From assembly GCF_001889165.1 (NCBI RefSeq), contig NZ_CP016020.1:2206501-2270500 (forward strand): 64,000 nt of DNA, given 5' to 3'. This stretch comes from Bacillus weihaiensis (GTDB taxonomy: Bacteria; Bacillota; Bacilli; Bacillales; Bacillaceae). The stretch's first letter is position 1. The number at the start of each line of letters is the position of its first letter. Made by a program: the position numbers and the translations under genes. Shown in pieces: positions 18,858-27,744 of this stretch. The notes beneath the pieces were generated by a model that did no database searches, had not been told where the DNA came from, and worked only from the letters and a program-made list of their open reading frames with translations.

Positions 18858-19785
18858 TGAGCAAACCTTTCCTTTCGCTATTTTTAGCACTCTAATCATA
18901 ACAAACTATTACATAATTCTCTAATTATTTTTGACTTAAGATGGCATAGTTTAGTTAATATATCTTATACCCTAACTAAACTTACTTCTCACGTGAAATC
19001 CTTTAACTATAATGCCATATTTACCTTCGATTTGGAAATTCATTGTGAATGAATCAATTTCATACATGCTTATTTTAAATTAAAACACAGAACCTATTTA
19101 TAATAAAACAATCTCTTAGTTAAGAGCTCGAGCTTTAAATCTAAAGCAGCTTGTAGATTTTTTAACCTGGTATGTATACGATCTGCCAAAAAGCCACCAT
19201 CAAGACGGAATACGATATTGTTCTTTAATAAATGGAATCCGTTCAATCCCCATAAAAATATAGTAATAATCATCTATGAGGTAGCCTAGAAGTAAACATC
19301 ACGCTTTACACATTTTAGGGGATGAATCTACATTAAGGCTTACTAAGATTATTCACTCCTTTTCATTAAATTAATCTCATATGCATGAATCCTTAGCTTA
19401 AAACACTATATTTATACTTTTTTATCTTTTTACAATAGCTCTTTCTAAAAGCTTTTGTTGCAGCTATAGCTGTTGACATGACGACTCCCATGCAGGCTTA
19501 TAAGTTTAACGAGATTACCTTCCTTCTAGTAAGATGGCTCTAAATTTTCTCCATGGAAAAAAATCGGTTCATTTCCCCCTACTTTTGCTGCCAACCTGTA
19601 GCGAATAGCAGCAATCCACTACACTCATAAAATAAGACTCGGTCTTATTCAATTTAAACTTGCAAAAAATTTCTAACCGTTAGAAAAAGTAGAATAAAAA
19701 CCTTCATTTCTTCTTGACCTTTTATAGGTAGAGCTATAAAATCAATTCGGTTACATCAATTGACGAAAACTTGGGGGATTTGTAC
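18858..19785. other. Long gene-free region upstream of hflX
   Basis: Over 900 bases without a supported gene. It contains a perfect hairpin AATAAGAC-TCG-GTCTTATT (19631-19649), a dyad TTCTAACCGTTAGAA (19671-19685), and a segment at about 19555-19615 that resembles one at 41535-41600. On the minus strand the part around 19120-19250 translates to protein-like pieces (for example GGFLADRIHTRLKNLQAALD) without a proper start, which could be a decayed gene. The region just upstream of 19786 should hold the promoter of the plus-strand gene. Confidence 0.5.
19555..19615 (+). repeat. Dispersed intergenic repeat, family 1, copy A
   Basis: TTCATTTCCCCCTACTTTTG and the following GCTGCCAACCTGTAG resemble 41535-41600 (CCATTTCCCCCTGAGTTTGG, GCTGCCAATCTGTAG) in the same orientation, about 75 percent identical over 50-60 bases by eye. 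Confidence 0.6.
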
Positions 19786-20427
19786 ATGACTTGGGAAGTT
19801 CTAAGTATCATTGGGACAATTGCATTTGCAATTAGTGGAGCAATTGTAGCTATGGAAGAAGAATATGATATTTTAGGAGTTTATATATTAGGAATTGTCA
19901 CGGCTTTTGGAGGTGGAGCAATTAGAAACCTTCTTATTGGAGTACCAGTTTCAGCTTTATGGGAACAAGGTTTACTTTTTCAGGTAGCTCTTTTTGCCAT
20001 GACAATTGTATTTCTTTTTCCATACAGATTATTAAGACATTGGCATAAATGGGGTAACTTTACAGACGCAATTGGCTTATCTGCCTTTGCCATTCAAGGA
20101 GCCTTGTATGCTGTAGAAATGAATCATCCGATAAGCGCAGTTGTTGTAGCAGCGGTGTTAACCGGAAGTGGTGGCGGAATTGTTCGTGATGTTTTGGCAG
20201 GGAGGAAACCACTCGTCTTACGTTCTGAAATATATGCATTTTGGGCTATATTAGCTGGATTATTAATTGGATTTCAGCTAATTACAAGTGCATTAGGGCT
20301 TTATATTCTCTTCGTCGGGATTGTCTTATTAAGAGTATTTTCTTACACCTTTAAGTGGAAACTACCCAATAGAAGTTTATTACATTCTGATTCTGTTAAA
20401 AGGGAAGAAAAAACACTTTCTAATTAA
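19786..20427 (+). CDS. UPF0126 / TRIC-type membrane protein (YvgT-like)
   Basis: 213 residues, integral membrane protein of the UPF0126 (TRIC-like) family: two repeats of three helices, each with a conserved glycine-rich motif (ILGIVTAFGGGAIRNLLIG near 40-60 and VLTGSGGGIVRDVLAG near 120-135). Prokaryotic relatives are cation channels by structure; B. subtilis YvgT is the nearest known protein I recognise. The ATG at 19786 follows GGGGG at eight bases; the frame itself extends to a TTG at 19771. It is a single gene between the hflX upstream region and a bidirectional terminator, not part of the syntenic block. Confidence 0.85.
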   Translation: MTWEVLSIIGTIAFAISGAIVAMEEEYDILGVYILGIVTAFGGGAIRNLLIGVPVSALWEQGLLFQVALFAMTIVFLFPYRLLRHWHKWGNFTDAIGLSAFAIQGALYAVEMNHPISAVVVAAVLTGSGGGIVRDVLAGRKPLVLRSEIYAFWAILAGLLIGFQLITSALGLYILFVGIVLLRVFSYTFKWKLPNRSLLHSDSVKREEKTLSN

Positions 20428-20446
20428 CACCTTACTTTGATTAACA

Positions 20447-20490
20447 GAAAAAAGACTTGAAAATGGAATAACTTTCAAGTCTTTTTATTC
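20447..20490. terminator. Bidirectional terminator, YvgT-like gene / convergent 112-residue gene
   Basis: Stem AAAAAGACTTGAAA (20449-20463) / TTTCAAGTCTTTTT (20473-20486) with T tracts both ways. Confidence 0.88.
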
Positions 20491-20516
20491 GTGAATAAAC
20501 CAACACTCCCTCTAAT

Positions 20517-20855
20517 TTATCCAGCTTTTTTATTTTCTTTATATAAATGATTTACTTTACATTTTATATAGGTTTGTGTTGTATCAAATAATTCTGCGAC
20601 GTGTAGGGTTGCACCGTAATACGTTTTATCATTGTTCATCTCTTCATGAATTAGACAATCGTACACTGCACTCTCTATATTTTGAAAAAACGGTAAGAAA
20701 AGTTTATTATTGGATATCAGCTGATAAAGATTTGATATGAATAGTGGACTTTTATTGAATCTTTCTTGTAATTGATTGAGATTAAATTCAGTAAGTGATA
20801 AATCATTTTCTACGAGATACTTTAACTCTTCAATAAATAGTTTGTTATCACTCAT
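20517..20855 (-). CDS. Hypothetical protein, 112 residues, possible CcpA target
   Basis: I do not recognise the family. The protein starts MSDNKLFIEELKYLVEND, is acidic and mostly helical, has no membrane segment or signal, and contains an HVAELFDTTQTYIKCKVNHL segment that could be a helix-turn-helix. The ATG at 20855 has GGGAGTG at a good distance; a GTG three codons earlier is part of that ribosome site. Upstream are a sigma-A-like promoter (TTGTGA-17-TATTGT) and a perfect cre site at 20905-20918. Convergent with the YvgT-like gene. The coding call is fairly safe; function is unknown. Confidence 0.65.
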   Translation of the reverse strand: MSDNKLFIEELKYLVENDLSLTEFNLNQLQERFNKSPLFISNLYQLISNNKLFLPFFQNIESAVYDCLIHEEMNNDKTYYGATLHVAELFDTTQTYIKCKVNHLYKENKKAG

Positions 20856-20874
20856 TTTGATCACTCCCTCTTAT

Positions 20875-20918
20875 ACAATAAGTGTAGCACCGATTAATCA
20901 CAAATGAAAGCGTTATCA
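20875..20918 (-). promoter_or_regulatory. Promoter with cre (CcpA) site
   Basis: Minus strand: -35 TTGTGA (20898-20903), 17-base spacer, -10 TATTGT (20875-20880). Just upstream, TGAAAGCGTTATCA (plus strand 20905-20918) fits the cre consensus TGWNANCGNTNWCA at every position. Confidence 0.6.
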
Positions 20919-21147
20919 CCAATGATTTATATAGATTTTTTCGATTAGAATAAAGGAATATCATGCCGAATATCGATTACTTTCATAAAAAAAGCTTATT
21001 CCAAAAATGATTGTAAAAGGGTTGTACTCCCCTATATAAAGTAAAAACGTCTATTTTGAGATATTCTTAGTTCATGAGCTTTCACCGATTATTCATTATA
21101 GAATAAACTATATATTAATATGAGAGTAGTAGTAAGAGGAGTGAGTA

Positions 21148-21501
21148 ATGGTGAGATGGAAAAATTATGGGTTATGGGTGGCAATTGCCTCTGTTCTATA
21201 CATGCTAATAAATGATTTGGGTTTACAAATTGATTTAACAAAATGGGAAACCTATGTTTCTTCCATATTAGGGATTTTAGTTACATTGGGGATTATTTCA
21301 AATCCCGAGGATGGAAGAGGTTTTTTCAAGCAGAAGACTATACAAAATTCAAGCTCAACTAACAACTCCATGCCAACACAGCAAATAGAATCTGGTTCTA
21401 CAGTAAATAATCAGATAATGAATTCAACTCAAGAAATGACCGCACAACCAGAACAAGAACAGGCTGGTCCCGATAGAAAATATGCACCATATGAAAAATA
21501 A
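21148..21501 (+). CDS. Phage holin-like small membrane protein
   Basis: 117 residues. Residues 1-52 resemble small phage holins of the phi-LC3 type: a start RWKNYGLWVAIASVLYMLIN, a middle with Trp, then the ILGILVTLGIISNPEDGRG signature. Two membrane helices. The rest (about 58-117) is a hydrophilic Ser/Asn/Gln-rich tail ending DRKYAPYEK, which is unusual for a holin. Ribosome site AAGAGGAG before ATG. No endolysin or other phage gene is near, so this may be a domesticated holin, perhaps linked to spore or cell lysis; that is inference. Confidence 0.65.
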   Translation: MVRWKNYGLWVAIASVLYMLINDLGLQIDLTKWETYVSSILGILVTLGIISNPEDGRGFFKQKTIQNSSSTNNSMPTQQIESGSTVNNQIMNSTQEMTAQPEQEQAGPDRKYAPYEK

Positions 21502-21574
21502 AGTATATCAAAATTTGATAGGAGACAAAGTTAAACATGTTTATAGGAAGAAATGATTACATGTATAACAAAGA

Positions 21575-21665
21575 ATTGTAAAATAAACTAAAGACCCGAA
21601 CTATTAAGGAAGATATTCATTAAAATATCTCCTAATAGTTCGGGTTTACTTTTACTAAAATAAAT
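21575..21665 (+). terminator. Long hairpin terminator (repeat family 4, copy A)
   Basis: ACCCGAACTATTA (from 21593) pairs with TAATAGTTCGGGT (ending near 21647) and the inner parts GGAAGATATT / AATATCTCC extend the stem, ending in T-rich sequence. It should end the holin-like transcript and probably also the convergent gene. It resembles hairpins at 35937-35992 and 56836-56885. Confidence 0.78.
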
Positions 21666-21705
21666 ATGTCCTACCTACTATTAATTGTTGAGAAATAGTC
21701 CCTGG

Positions 21706-22035
21706 TTACTCATTTATTTTTTTCACCTTCACAAAACCTTCCACGTGATTTTCAGACTGTACATAGGCAACGATTTTATCGTTCTCCCTTATTTTTTCTG
21801 TTAAAGGAAAACTCATTTCATTACTATTAAAATGAATCTTAGTTTTACCATCTAAAGAACTTCCATAATAATCTGAACCCTCAACCTTTGTAATAACATA
21901 TGTGAATGTTGTGAAATCCTGACCTTCTTCATCATCTATAACCTGTTTATCGCTTCCAAATGGTTTCGCAATCATATTAATAAGGAAAAGAAGGAGAATG
22001 CTTAAAATAAATAGAGCCCATACTTTCGCTTTCAT
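21706..22035 (-). CDS. Hypothetical single-pass membrane protein
   Basis: 109 residues: MKAKVWALFILSILLLFLIN gives one N-terminal membrane helix with a following Lys-poor boundary, then about 80 residues likely outside the cell with alternating polar and aliphatic residues (FTYVITKVEGSDYYGSSLDG, KIVAYVQSENHVEGFVKVKK) that suggest a small beta domain. Not a lipoprotein (no Cys). The ATG at 22035 follows GGAGG by five bases. Monocistronic, 240 bases downstream of spoVK. I do not recognise the family. Confidence 0.65.
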   Translation of the reverse strand: MKAKVWALFILSILLLFLINMIAKPFGSDKQVIDDEEGQDFTTFTYVITKVEGSDYYGSSLDGKTKIHFNSNEMSFPLTEKIRENDKIVAYVQSENHVEGFVKVKKINE

Positions 22036-22278
22036 CATAACCTCCAAAATTCAAATCTGATATATGAAGTATGATGGATGAATCAAAAAAAGAACGGCTA
22101 TTAGTAAAAATAAATCAAAAATGGAAGTATTAAACAAAATCAAAAGTATACACAATTTTATACATAAGCTAAAATGCCGTAGTACATCTATCTTATCATT
22201 CTCCAAAGTTGTACTTGACGTAGACAACTTGACAACAAAACAACGTCCAAAATTTACCCTTTGCTTACGGATCTAATG

Positions 22279-23271
22279 TCAGTCTTTAAAAGATGTTTTC
22301 ATTGATTTTTCAACGTTTTTCTCCTCTTCCAAAACTAAATCCTGACTTTTTATTGTTAATAGATCATCTCTGTGGAATGTATCACCAAGAAGTAATCTCA
22401 TGGCTTGTGCTCGTATTGTTTTCTCAATTATATTTCTTACATAACGACCATTACTAAATTTTGCTGGATGTATGTTTGACTTTACATCCATTAAATGTGA
22501 TTTCAGTTTATGCTTTGCATCTGGATCAAATTGATATTCCCTTTCAGCTATCATTCGATTAGAAATTTCCATCAAGTCATCAACTGAGTAATCTGGAAAA
22601 TCTACTACTAGTGGAAATCTGGAAAGTAAGCCTGGATTTAATGAAAGAAAGTTATCCATCTCCTTTGGATAACCAGCTAATATGAGAACAAAATCATGTT
22701 GCTTATCTTCCATGTGCTTTACTAATGTATCGATTGCTTCTTTTCCGAAATCCTTCTCTCCACCTCTCGCTAATGAGTACGCTTCATCAATAAATAAAAT
22801 TCCACCTAATGCTTTTTTTACAAGATCTCTTGTTTTTTGTGCTGTATGACCAATATATTCTCCAACTAGATCCGCACGCTCTGCTTCAATTAAGTGGCCC
22901 TTTGATAAAACATTCATTTGGTAGAACAACTTACCTATTAATCTTGCTACAGTCGTTTTACCAGTACCAGGGTTTCCCTTAAACATCATATGCAATGCTT
23001 GTTTTCCAGCTTTTAGCCCTTGTTCCTCTCGTTTTTTATTGATGAAGATCCAAGCATATATTTCTTTTATCATTTTTTTCATATCATTCATTCCTACAAG
23101 AGCACTCATTTCATCTTCTATTTCCCTTAAAATCGTATGCTTCATTTCTGCTCTTGGAATCTTCACATCAAATGTAGTAGAGCTAACAGGCTTTTTTTCT
23201 TTTTCTTGATTATTTAAAATAATATTGATTTGACCATTCGTTTTATATGTGACTGCTCGATCATGTTCCAA
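22279..23271 (-). CDS. spoVK: Stage V sporulation protein K, AAA ATPase
   Basis: 330 residues, CbxX/CfqX-type AAA+ ATPase needed in spore maturation in B. subtilis. Walker A GNPGTGKTT, Walker B GGILFIDEAYSL, sensor and arginine-finger regions (NPGLLSRFPLVVDFPDYS). N-terminal RAVTYKTNGQINIILN matches SpoVK. I choose the TTG at 23271 (encoding MEHDRAVTYK), preceded by GAGGTG seven bases upstream; a GTG at 23286 overlaps that ribosome site. Lies between hfq/miaA and hflX as in B. subtilis. Confidence 0.95.
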   Translation of the reverse strand: MEHDRAVTYKTNGQINIILNNQEKEKKPVSSTTFDVKIPRAEMKHTILREIEDEMSALVGMNDMKKMIKEIYAWIFINKKREEQGLKAGKQALHMMFKGNPGTGKTTVARLIGKLFYQMNVLSKGHLIEAERADLVGEYIGHTAQKTRDLVKKALGGILFIDEAYSLARGGEKDFGKEAIDTLVKHMEDKQHDFVLILAGYPKEMDNFLSLNPGLLSRFPLVVDFPDYSVDDLMEISNRMIAEREYQFDPDAKHKLKSHLMDVKSNIHPAKFSNGRYVRNIIEKTIRAQAMRLLLGDTFHRDDLLTIKSQDLVLEEEKNVEKSMKTSFKD

Positions 23272-23342
23272 AGATGTACACCTCACAATCGTACCTTATT
23301 ATGCATCTTACACCCGCTTGTGTTGAAGGTCATTTAATAAGG

Positions 23343-23450
23343 CTGTTTTCGCATAAAATGTTTATCCCCTAAAAAATCCCATATGTAGGATTTCCCCCTA
23401 GGTACAAGGTTCTTCTCTTTGTAAAGAGAAAGCAGCTCTTTTCTTTCTTA
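23343..23450 (+). repeat. Dispersed intergenic repeat, family 2, copy A
   Basis: TTTTCGCATAA, AGGATTT, TAGGTACAAGGT and CTCTTTGTAAAGAGAA occur in the same order in the reverse complement of 33541-33646. The 3' part is an imperfect palindrome (CTCTTTGTAAAGAG), so a transcript could fold. Confidence 0.72.
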
Positions 23451-23898
23451 CTAACCATATTAGCTATGATTGAAGACTATATTCTTTAAAATGAATACTA
23501 AATAGAAACAAAGTGTAAGAAAAGAGCCTTTAATAAAAAGAAGAATGTCAATAATGATCATCCATTTTACTATCTGTTAAAGTTGCGAAAACACAGGAAT
23601 GCTGTAAGATCTTGCGCTTTCCCAAGAAATATTCATTCCTTTATTTATATTCGATTAATTTTATTTTAAAACCAACCTGCACAATTAATCTAAGAATTTC
23701 ACATTCAATAAAGGCTCTCTTCTTATTATTTGTTTATATGAGGTACAAATGTCTTGGACGCACTTTCGGGTTATATTGCTGGTAAGCAAGGAAGAATTGT
23801 GTACTTCCTTTTTTTAGAGTAAATAACCTTCTAGCCGTGGGAAAGCAGGCAAACGGAATTTGTTTGAAAACAACAGCTTATAACGAGAAGATGATAAT

Positions 23899-23935
23899 AA
23901 AAAAGAGTTGATGAAAAGCTCATCAACTCTTTTAG
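23899..23935 (-). terminator. hfq terminator
   Basis: Perfect 14-base stem AAAAGAGTTGATGA (23901-23914) / TCATCAACTCTTTT (23920-23933) just past the hfq stop, with a U tract on the minus-strand transcript. Confidence 0.9.
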
Positions 23936-23940
23936 CGTCT

Positions 23941-24162
23941 TTATTCAAGTTCTAATTGAATGTTTTTTTGTGGTGAAAATGTTGAAATAGCATGCTTATA
24001 AATTAATTGCTGCTTTCCTTCAGTTTCTAAAAGAACGGTAAAATTGTCAAAGCCTTTTACAAGACCTCTTAATTGGAAGCCATTAAGTAAGAATACTGTA
24101 ACAAATGTGCCATCCTTACGCAGCTGATTTAGGAACTGATCTTGAATATTAATTGTTTTCAT
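23941..24162 (-). CDS. hfq: RNA chaperone Hfq
   Basis: 73 residues, Sm-like hexameric RNA chaperone. Sm1 motif [25 protein letters not shown], then [11 protein letters not shown] and the Sm2 motif [10 protein letters not shown]. Same length as B. subtilis Hfq. It lies 39 bases downstream of miaA and is likely co-transcribed; a terminator follows. Confidence 0.97.
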   Translation of the reverse strand: MKTINIQDQFLNQLRKDGTFVTVFLLNGFQLRGLVKGFDNFTVLLETEGKQQLIYKHAISTFSPQKNIQLELE

Positions 24163-24201
24163 GTTTCGTCCTCCTCTTTTCTCTATACCTTTTTTATTCG
24201 C

Positions 24202-25140
24202 TTAAAGTTTCAGCTTTCCTGCTATGTAAGTGAAAATTTCATCTACCTTTTCTTCATATGATAAAGGTGGAGTCATATCATACCAGTTTACATCCATTTT
24301 GTTGCGAAACCATGTAAGTTGTCTTTTTGCATAGCGTCTAGAATTTTGTTTCAACTGCTCAATGGCTACTTCAAGGCTTGACTTTCCTGCGAAGTAATCA
24401 AATAATTCTTTATATCCTATAGCTTTTGCAGCTTGACTGTTTTGGAGTCCAGAATCGTAAAGCTTTTTCGCCTCAAGAAGCAATCCCTGTTCCATCATAA
24501 CATCCACACGATAATTTATTCGTTCGTATAAAACTTCGCGGTCCATAGTAAGACCTATTAGAACAACATCATATAGAAGGGTCTTTTCTTGGTTATTTAT
24601 GTATTCAGACATTGTTTTGTTGGTTGTATAGTATATTTCAAGAGCTCTAATTACTCTTCGTGAATTATTTGGGTGGATGTTAATAGCAGCCTCAGGATCT
24701 ACTTCTTTCAGCTTATTATGTAAATAGTGTTCACCGTTAACTTCAAGTTCCCTTTCAAGCTGATTACGAATGACGGGATTTGAAGGAGTATCTGTAAATT
24801 GATAATCATAAATAACGGATTGAATATAAAGACCTGTCCCGCCTACTATCAACGGCATCTTGTGGTGACTTGTAATCTTATCTATTAATGGGCGACAAGT
24901 TGTTTGGAATTCAGCGACAGAGTATTCCTCATCTGCTTCCTTTATATCAATAAGGTGATGGGGGATATCCTCCATTTCATCTTTTGTGATTTTTGCTGTA
25001 CCAATGTCCATTCCCTTGTAAATTTGCATGGAGTCACCACTAATAATTTCTCCATTCAAACGTTTTGCTAAATCAATGCTTAGCTTTGTTTTCCCAACAG
25101 CCGTTGGGCCAATGATGACGACTAGCTTCTTTCTCTCCAA
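24202..25140 (-). CDS. miaA: tRNA dimethylallyltransferase MiaA
   Basis: About 312 residues. Transfers the dimethylallyl group to A37 of tRNAs reading UNN codons, the first step before MiaB (also in this window) adds the methylthio group. P-loop VIIGPTAVGKTKLS, then GEIISGDSMQIYKGMDIGTAKI and PLIVGGTGLYIQS. I place the start at TTG 25140 after GAGAGAGTGG; another TTG at 25158 is possible and would add six residues. No ATG start is available. Confidence 0.95.
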   Translation of the reverse strand: MERKKLVVIIGPTAVGKTKLSIDLAKRLNGEIISGDSMQIYKGMDIGTAKITKDEMEDIPHHLIDIKEADEEYSVAEFQTTCRPLIDKITSHHKMPLIVGGTGLYIQSVIYDYQFTDTPSNPVIRNQLERELEVNGEHYLHNKLKEVDPEAAINIHPNNSRRVIRALEIYYTTNKTMSEYINNQEKTLLYDVVLIGLTMDREVLYERINYRVDVMMEQGLLLEAKKLYDSGLQNSQAAKAIGYKELFDYFAGKSSLEVAIEQLKQNSRRYAKRQLTWFRNKMDVNWYDMTPPLSYEEKVDEIFTYIAGKLKL

Positions 25141-25295
25141 TAAAAACCACTCTCTCAAAACAATTAAAATTCTTCGTTCATCATCTTACCCTATGAAAGA
25201 TGTGAACACCATTTTATTGTAACCTTTTTCATGAATTTGTAAACATTTGTTTTATACTTAATCTATTTAGTTTACATAATCTTATTATGATTTAT

Positions 25296-25661
25296 TTACA
25301 AAAAAATCTTTTCATAATTTGAACCTAATTTAAAAACCATCACACGTTCACCTGATTTAGTACTTATATCTGTATGAAAACTTATGACCTCTTGTCCCGT
25401 GATGGAATTAACGATATTTTTCAAATCGTCTACACCTGATTCTACAAGCTCTGTTCTCATCCTTTTAATTGAGTACATCCCTTCTTTTGACTCTGACACA
25501 ACATATTCTGCTGGGGTTAATACTCCTCGTAAATTCACAATAATCATATCTCGTAAAAGATCAGATTTAACCGATAATGATCCTCTACCTAAAAAATCCT
25601 TTTCCCATTGAGTAATTGCCTTGCTTAACTCAGCTTCAATGGAACCTTTTGATCTGTTCAT
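25296..25661 (-). CDS. DUF2294 family protein
   Basis: 121 residues, soluble, resembling the DUF2294 (YbcI-like, sodium-translocating-decarboxylase-labelled) family: MNRSKGSIEAELSKAITQWEKDF, then a domain with VSESKEGMYSIKRMRTELVE. The ATG at 25661 has a perfect TTTGGAGGA ribosome site; an upstream extension of the frame lacks one. It sits between mutL and miaA. B. subtilis has other small genes in this position. Function is unknown. Confidence 0.72.
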   Translation of the reverse strand: MNRSKGSIEAELSKAITQWEKDFLGRGSLSVKSDLLRDMIIVNLRGVLTPAEYVVSESKEGMYSIKRMRTELVESGVDDLKNIVNSITGQEVISFHTDISTKSGERVMVFKLGSNYEKIFL

Positions 25662-25791
25662 TTTTTTCCTCCAAATAAAAGTCGTGCTCATTACATTTAA
25701 AAACGGTATACTCCCCTTGTACATATACTTGGGAAATATACCGATTATACCATCTTACTCTACTCATAGTGTTGATACATGTCAATGCATG

Positions 25792-27717
25792 TTACATTAC
25801 CCTTTTAAACATCTTTTCCATCTCGTAAGTTGAATAATGGACGATAATTGGTCGACCGTGTGGACATGTGAAAGGATCTGAGCTTTTCCTTAAGGTTTCT
25901 AATAGAGTAAAGATTTCATCGTTCCGCAAATGATGATTTGCCTTAATAGAAGCTTTACAGCTCATCATAATAGCCGCTTCTTCTCTTAGTTTCTTAATAT
26001 TGATTCTTTTTTCATCCAATACTTGCTGAATAATTTCTTGAATCGTTGTTTCTTCTTCACCTTTAGGGAACCATTGAGGGTGAGATCTTACTATATAACT
26101 ATTACGCCCAAATGGTTCTAGAAAAATCCCTACCTGAGCTAACGTTTGGAGATGCTCTTGTATAATCATCACTTCATCATTAGAATAGTCAAAGGTTAAA
26201 GGAACTAAAAGCTCTTGCACCTCTGATTGAATTTCTCCTACCTTTTCACGATAAAATTCATATTTAATCCGCTCTTGTGCTGCATGCTGATCAATTATAA
26301 ATAGTCCTTGTTCGTTTTGAGCTAAAATATATGTTCCATGCATTTGACCAATAGGATACAAAGGTGGAACTCGATCGTTTATCGTCTCATTATTTTCTTC
26401 AATTTTGATCCCATCATCATCTATTGAAAACTCTTGAACTTCTTTTTCAAGTTGCAGATTTGAATTCTCTAGCTTAGCAAGCGGCTCTAGTTCTATCTCT
26501 TGTTCAATTGGTTGAGCCAAAAATTGAGGGTAAGAATGTTGCTCTTCATTAGCTTGAGACTGTTCGTGTAATGACTTCTCATCCTTCACCACATTCCCAC
26601 TAGGATAGATTATATCTTTTCGTTGCGTTGAGAATTCTTCAGTAGTAGATCCATGTGTAAAGGTAAATTGCTGCTGCTCATCTTGGTTTTTTATTTTTGT
26701 TTGTTTTGGTGTTTCTACAGACGGAATAAGCTGCTCTTGTTTAAAAACATTTCTAATCCCTTCTGTTATTAATTCATTTAGTTCCGCTTCCTTACTCAAT
26801 CTCACTTCAAGCTTCGAGGGGTGTACATTCACATCTACAAGTAAGGGATCCATCTTTATCTCAAGAAACACAATCGGAAAACGTCCTATCGGTAACAATG
26901 TGTGATAGCCTTGTTGAATAGCTTTCACAAGCGAATAATTTTTAATAAATCTTCCATTAATAATAGTAGATATATAGTTCCTAGATGCTCTCGTTATTTC
27001 TGGAAGAGCTACATATCCATTCACTTCAAAATCTAAAGATTCTAAAGTTAGCTTCTTCATTTTTTTTGCAATTCCTATACCATAAATGGCAGCTAGAACT
27101 TGTCTTACATCTCCATTACCAGTTGTGTGTAAAAGTTTCTTTCCGTTATGAATGAGACGAATGGAAACCTCCGGATGAGCTAAGGAAATCCTATTTACAA
27201 TATCCGTTATGTTTCCAAGCTCAGTATGAACTGTTTTCATATATTTCAAACGAGCTGGTGTATTAAAAAACAAATTACGGACAGTAATATCTGTCCCTTT
27301 GCGGCTATTAGTGGCTTCATGTTTCTCGATTTTCCCACCAGACAGGATAAGATTACAACCAGCACCCTCTCCAGTGCTTGTCTTCATATCTAACAGGGAT
27401 ACAGAGGCAATACTTGGTAATGCCTCTCCCCTAAAACCCAAGGTCCGGATTCTAAAAAGATCATTTTCATCCTTAATTTTACTTGTTGCATGACGATGGA
27501 AAGCGTTCAAGCAGTCATCTTGCTCAATACCATCTCCATTGTCTACAATCCTAATTTTCCCGAGGCCAGCTTCTTCAATATCTATTTCAACTACTGTACT
27601 ATTTGCATCTATTGCATTTTCAAGTAATTCCTTTACAACAGAAGCTGGTCTTTCCACTACCTCACCTGCAGCTATTTTATTGGAAAGTTGGTCATCGAGG
27701 CGAATAATTTTCCCCAC
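25792..27717 (-). CDS. mutL: DNA mismatch repair endonuclease MutL
   Basis: 641 residues. N-terminal GHKL ATPase ([31 protein letters not shown]) and a C-terminal dimerisation/endonuclease domain with the metal motif [12 protein letters not shown] (DQHA-x2-E-x4-E), [12 protein letters not shown] and [10 protein letters not shown]. The linker (about 340-440) is Gln/Glu rich and variable. Works with MutS, 27 bases upstream on the same strand. Because the host lacks MutH, MutL itself nicks the DNA. Confidence 0.97.
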   Translation of the reverse strand: MGKIIRLDDQLSNKIAAGEVVERPASVVKELLENAIDANSTVVEIDIEEAGLGKIRIVDNGDGIEQDDCLNAFHRHATSKIKDENDLFRIRTLGFRGEALPSIASVSLLDMKTSTGEGAGCNLILSGGKIEKHEATNSRKGTDITVRNLFFNTPARLKYMKTVHTELGNITDIVNRISLAHPEVSIRLIHNGKKLLHTTGNGDVRQVLAAIYGIGIAKKMKKLTLESLDFEVNGYVALPEITRASRNYISTIINGRFIKNYSLVKAIQQGYHTLLPIGRFPIVFLEIKMDPLLVDVNVHPSKLEVRLSKEAELNELITEGIRNVFKQEQLIPSVETPKQTKIKNQDEQQQFTFTHGSTTEEFSTQRKDIIYPSGNVVKDEKSLHEQSQANEEQHSYPQFLAQPIEQEIELEPLAKLENSNLQLEKEVQEFSIDDDGIKIEENNETINDRVPPLYPIGQMHGTYILAQNEQGLFIIDQHAAQERIKYEFYREKVGEIQSEVQELLVPLTFDYSNDEVMIIQEHLQTLAQVGIFLEPFGRNSYIVRSHPQWFPKGEEETTIQEIIQQVLDEKRINIKKLREEAAIMMSCKASIKANHHLRNDEIFTLLETLRKSSDPFTCPHGRPIIVHYSTYEMEKMFKRVM

Positions 27718-27744
27718 ATGAACTCACCACCTTTATTCATACAT

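Larger units (their letters stand above)
23272..23940. other. Gene-free region between spoVK and hfq
   Basis: About 670 bases. It holds the spoVK promoter region, a dispersed repeat at 23343-23450 (matching 33541-33646 inverted), and the hfq terminator at its right end. No supported gene in any frame. Confidence 0.6.

Noticed and set aside
18972-19067. 31-codon minus-strand frame with protein-like sequence
   Set aside because: Too short, no ribosome site; kept only as part of the possible decayed region.
19631-19649. Perfect hairpin AATAAGAC-TCG-GTCTTATT as terminator
   Set aside because: No gene ends near it and the following T tract is weak, so I do not call it a terminator.
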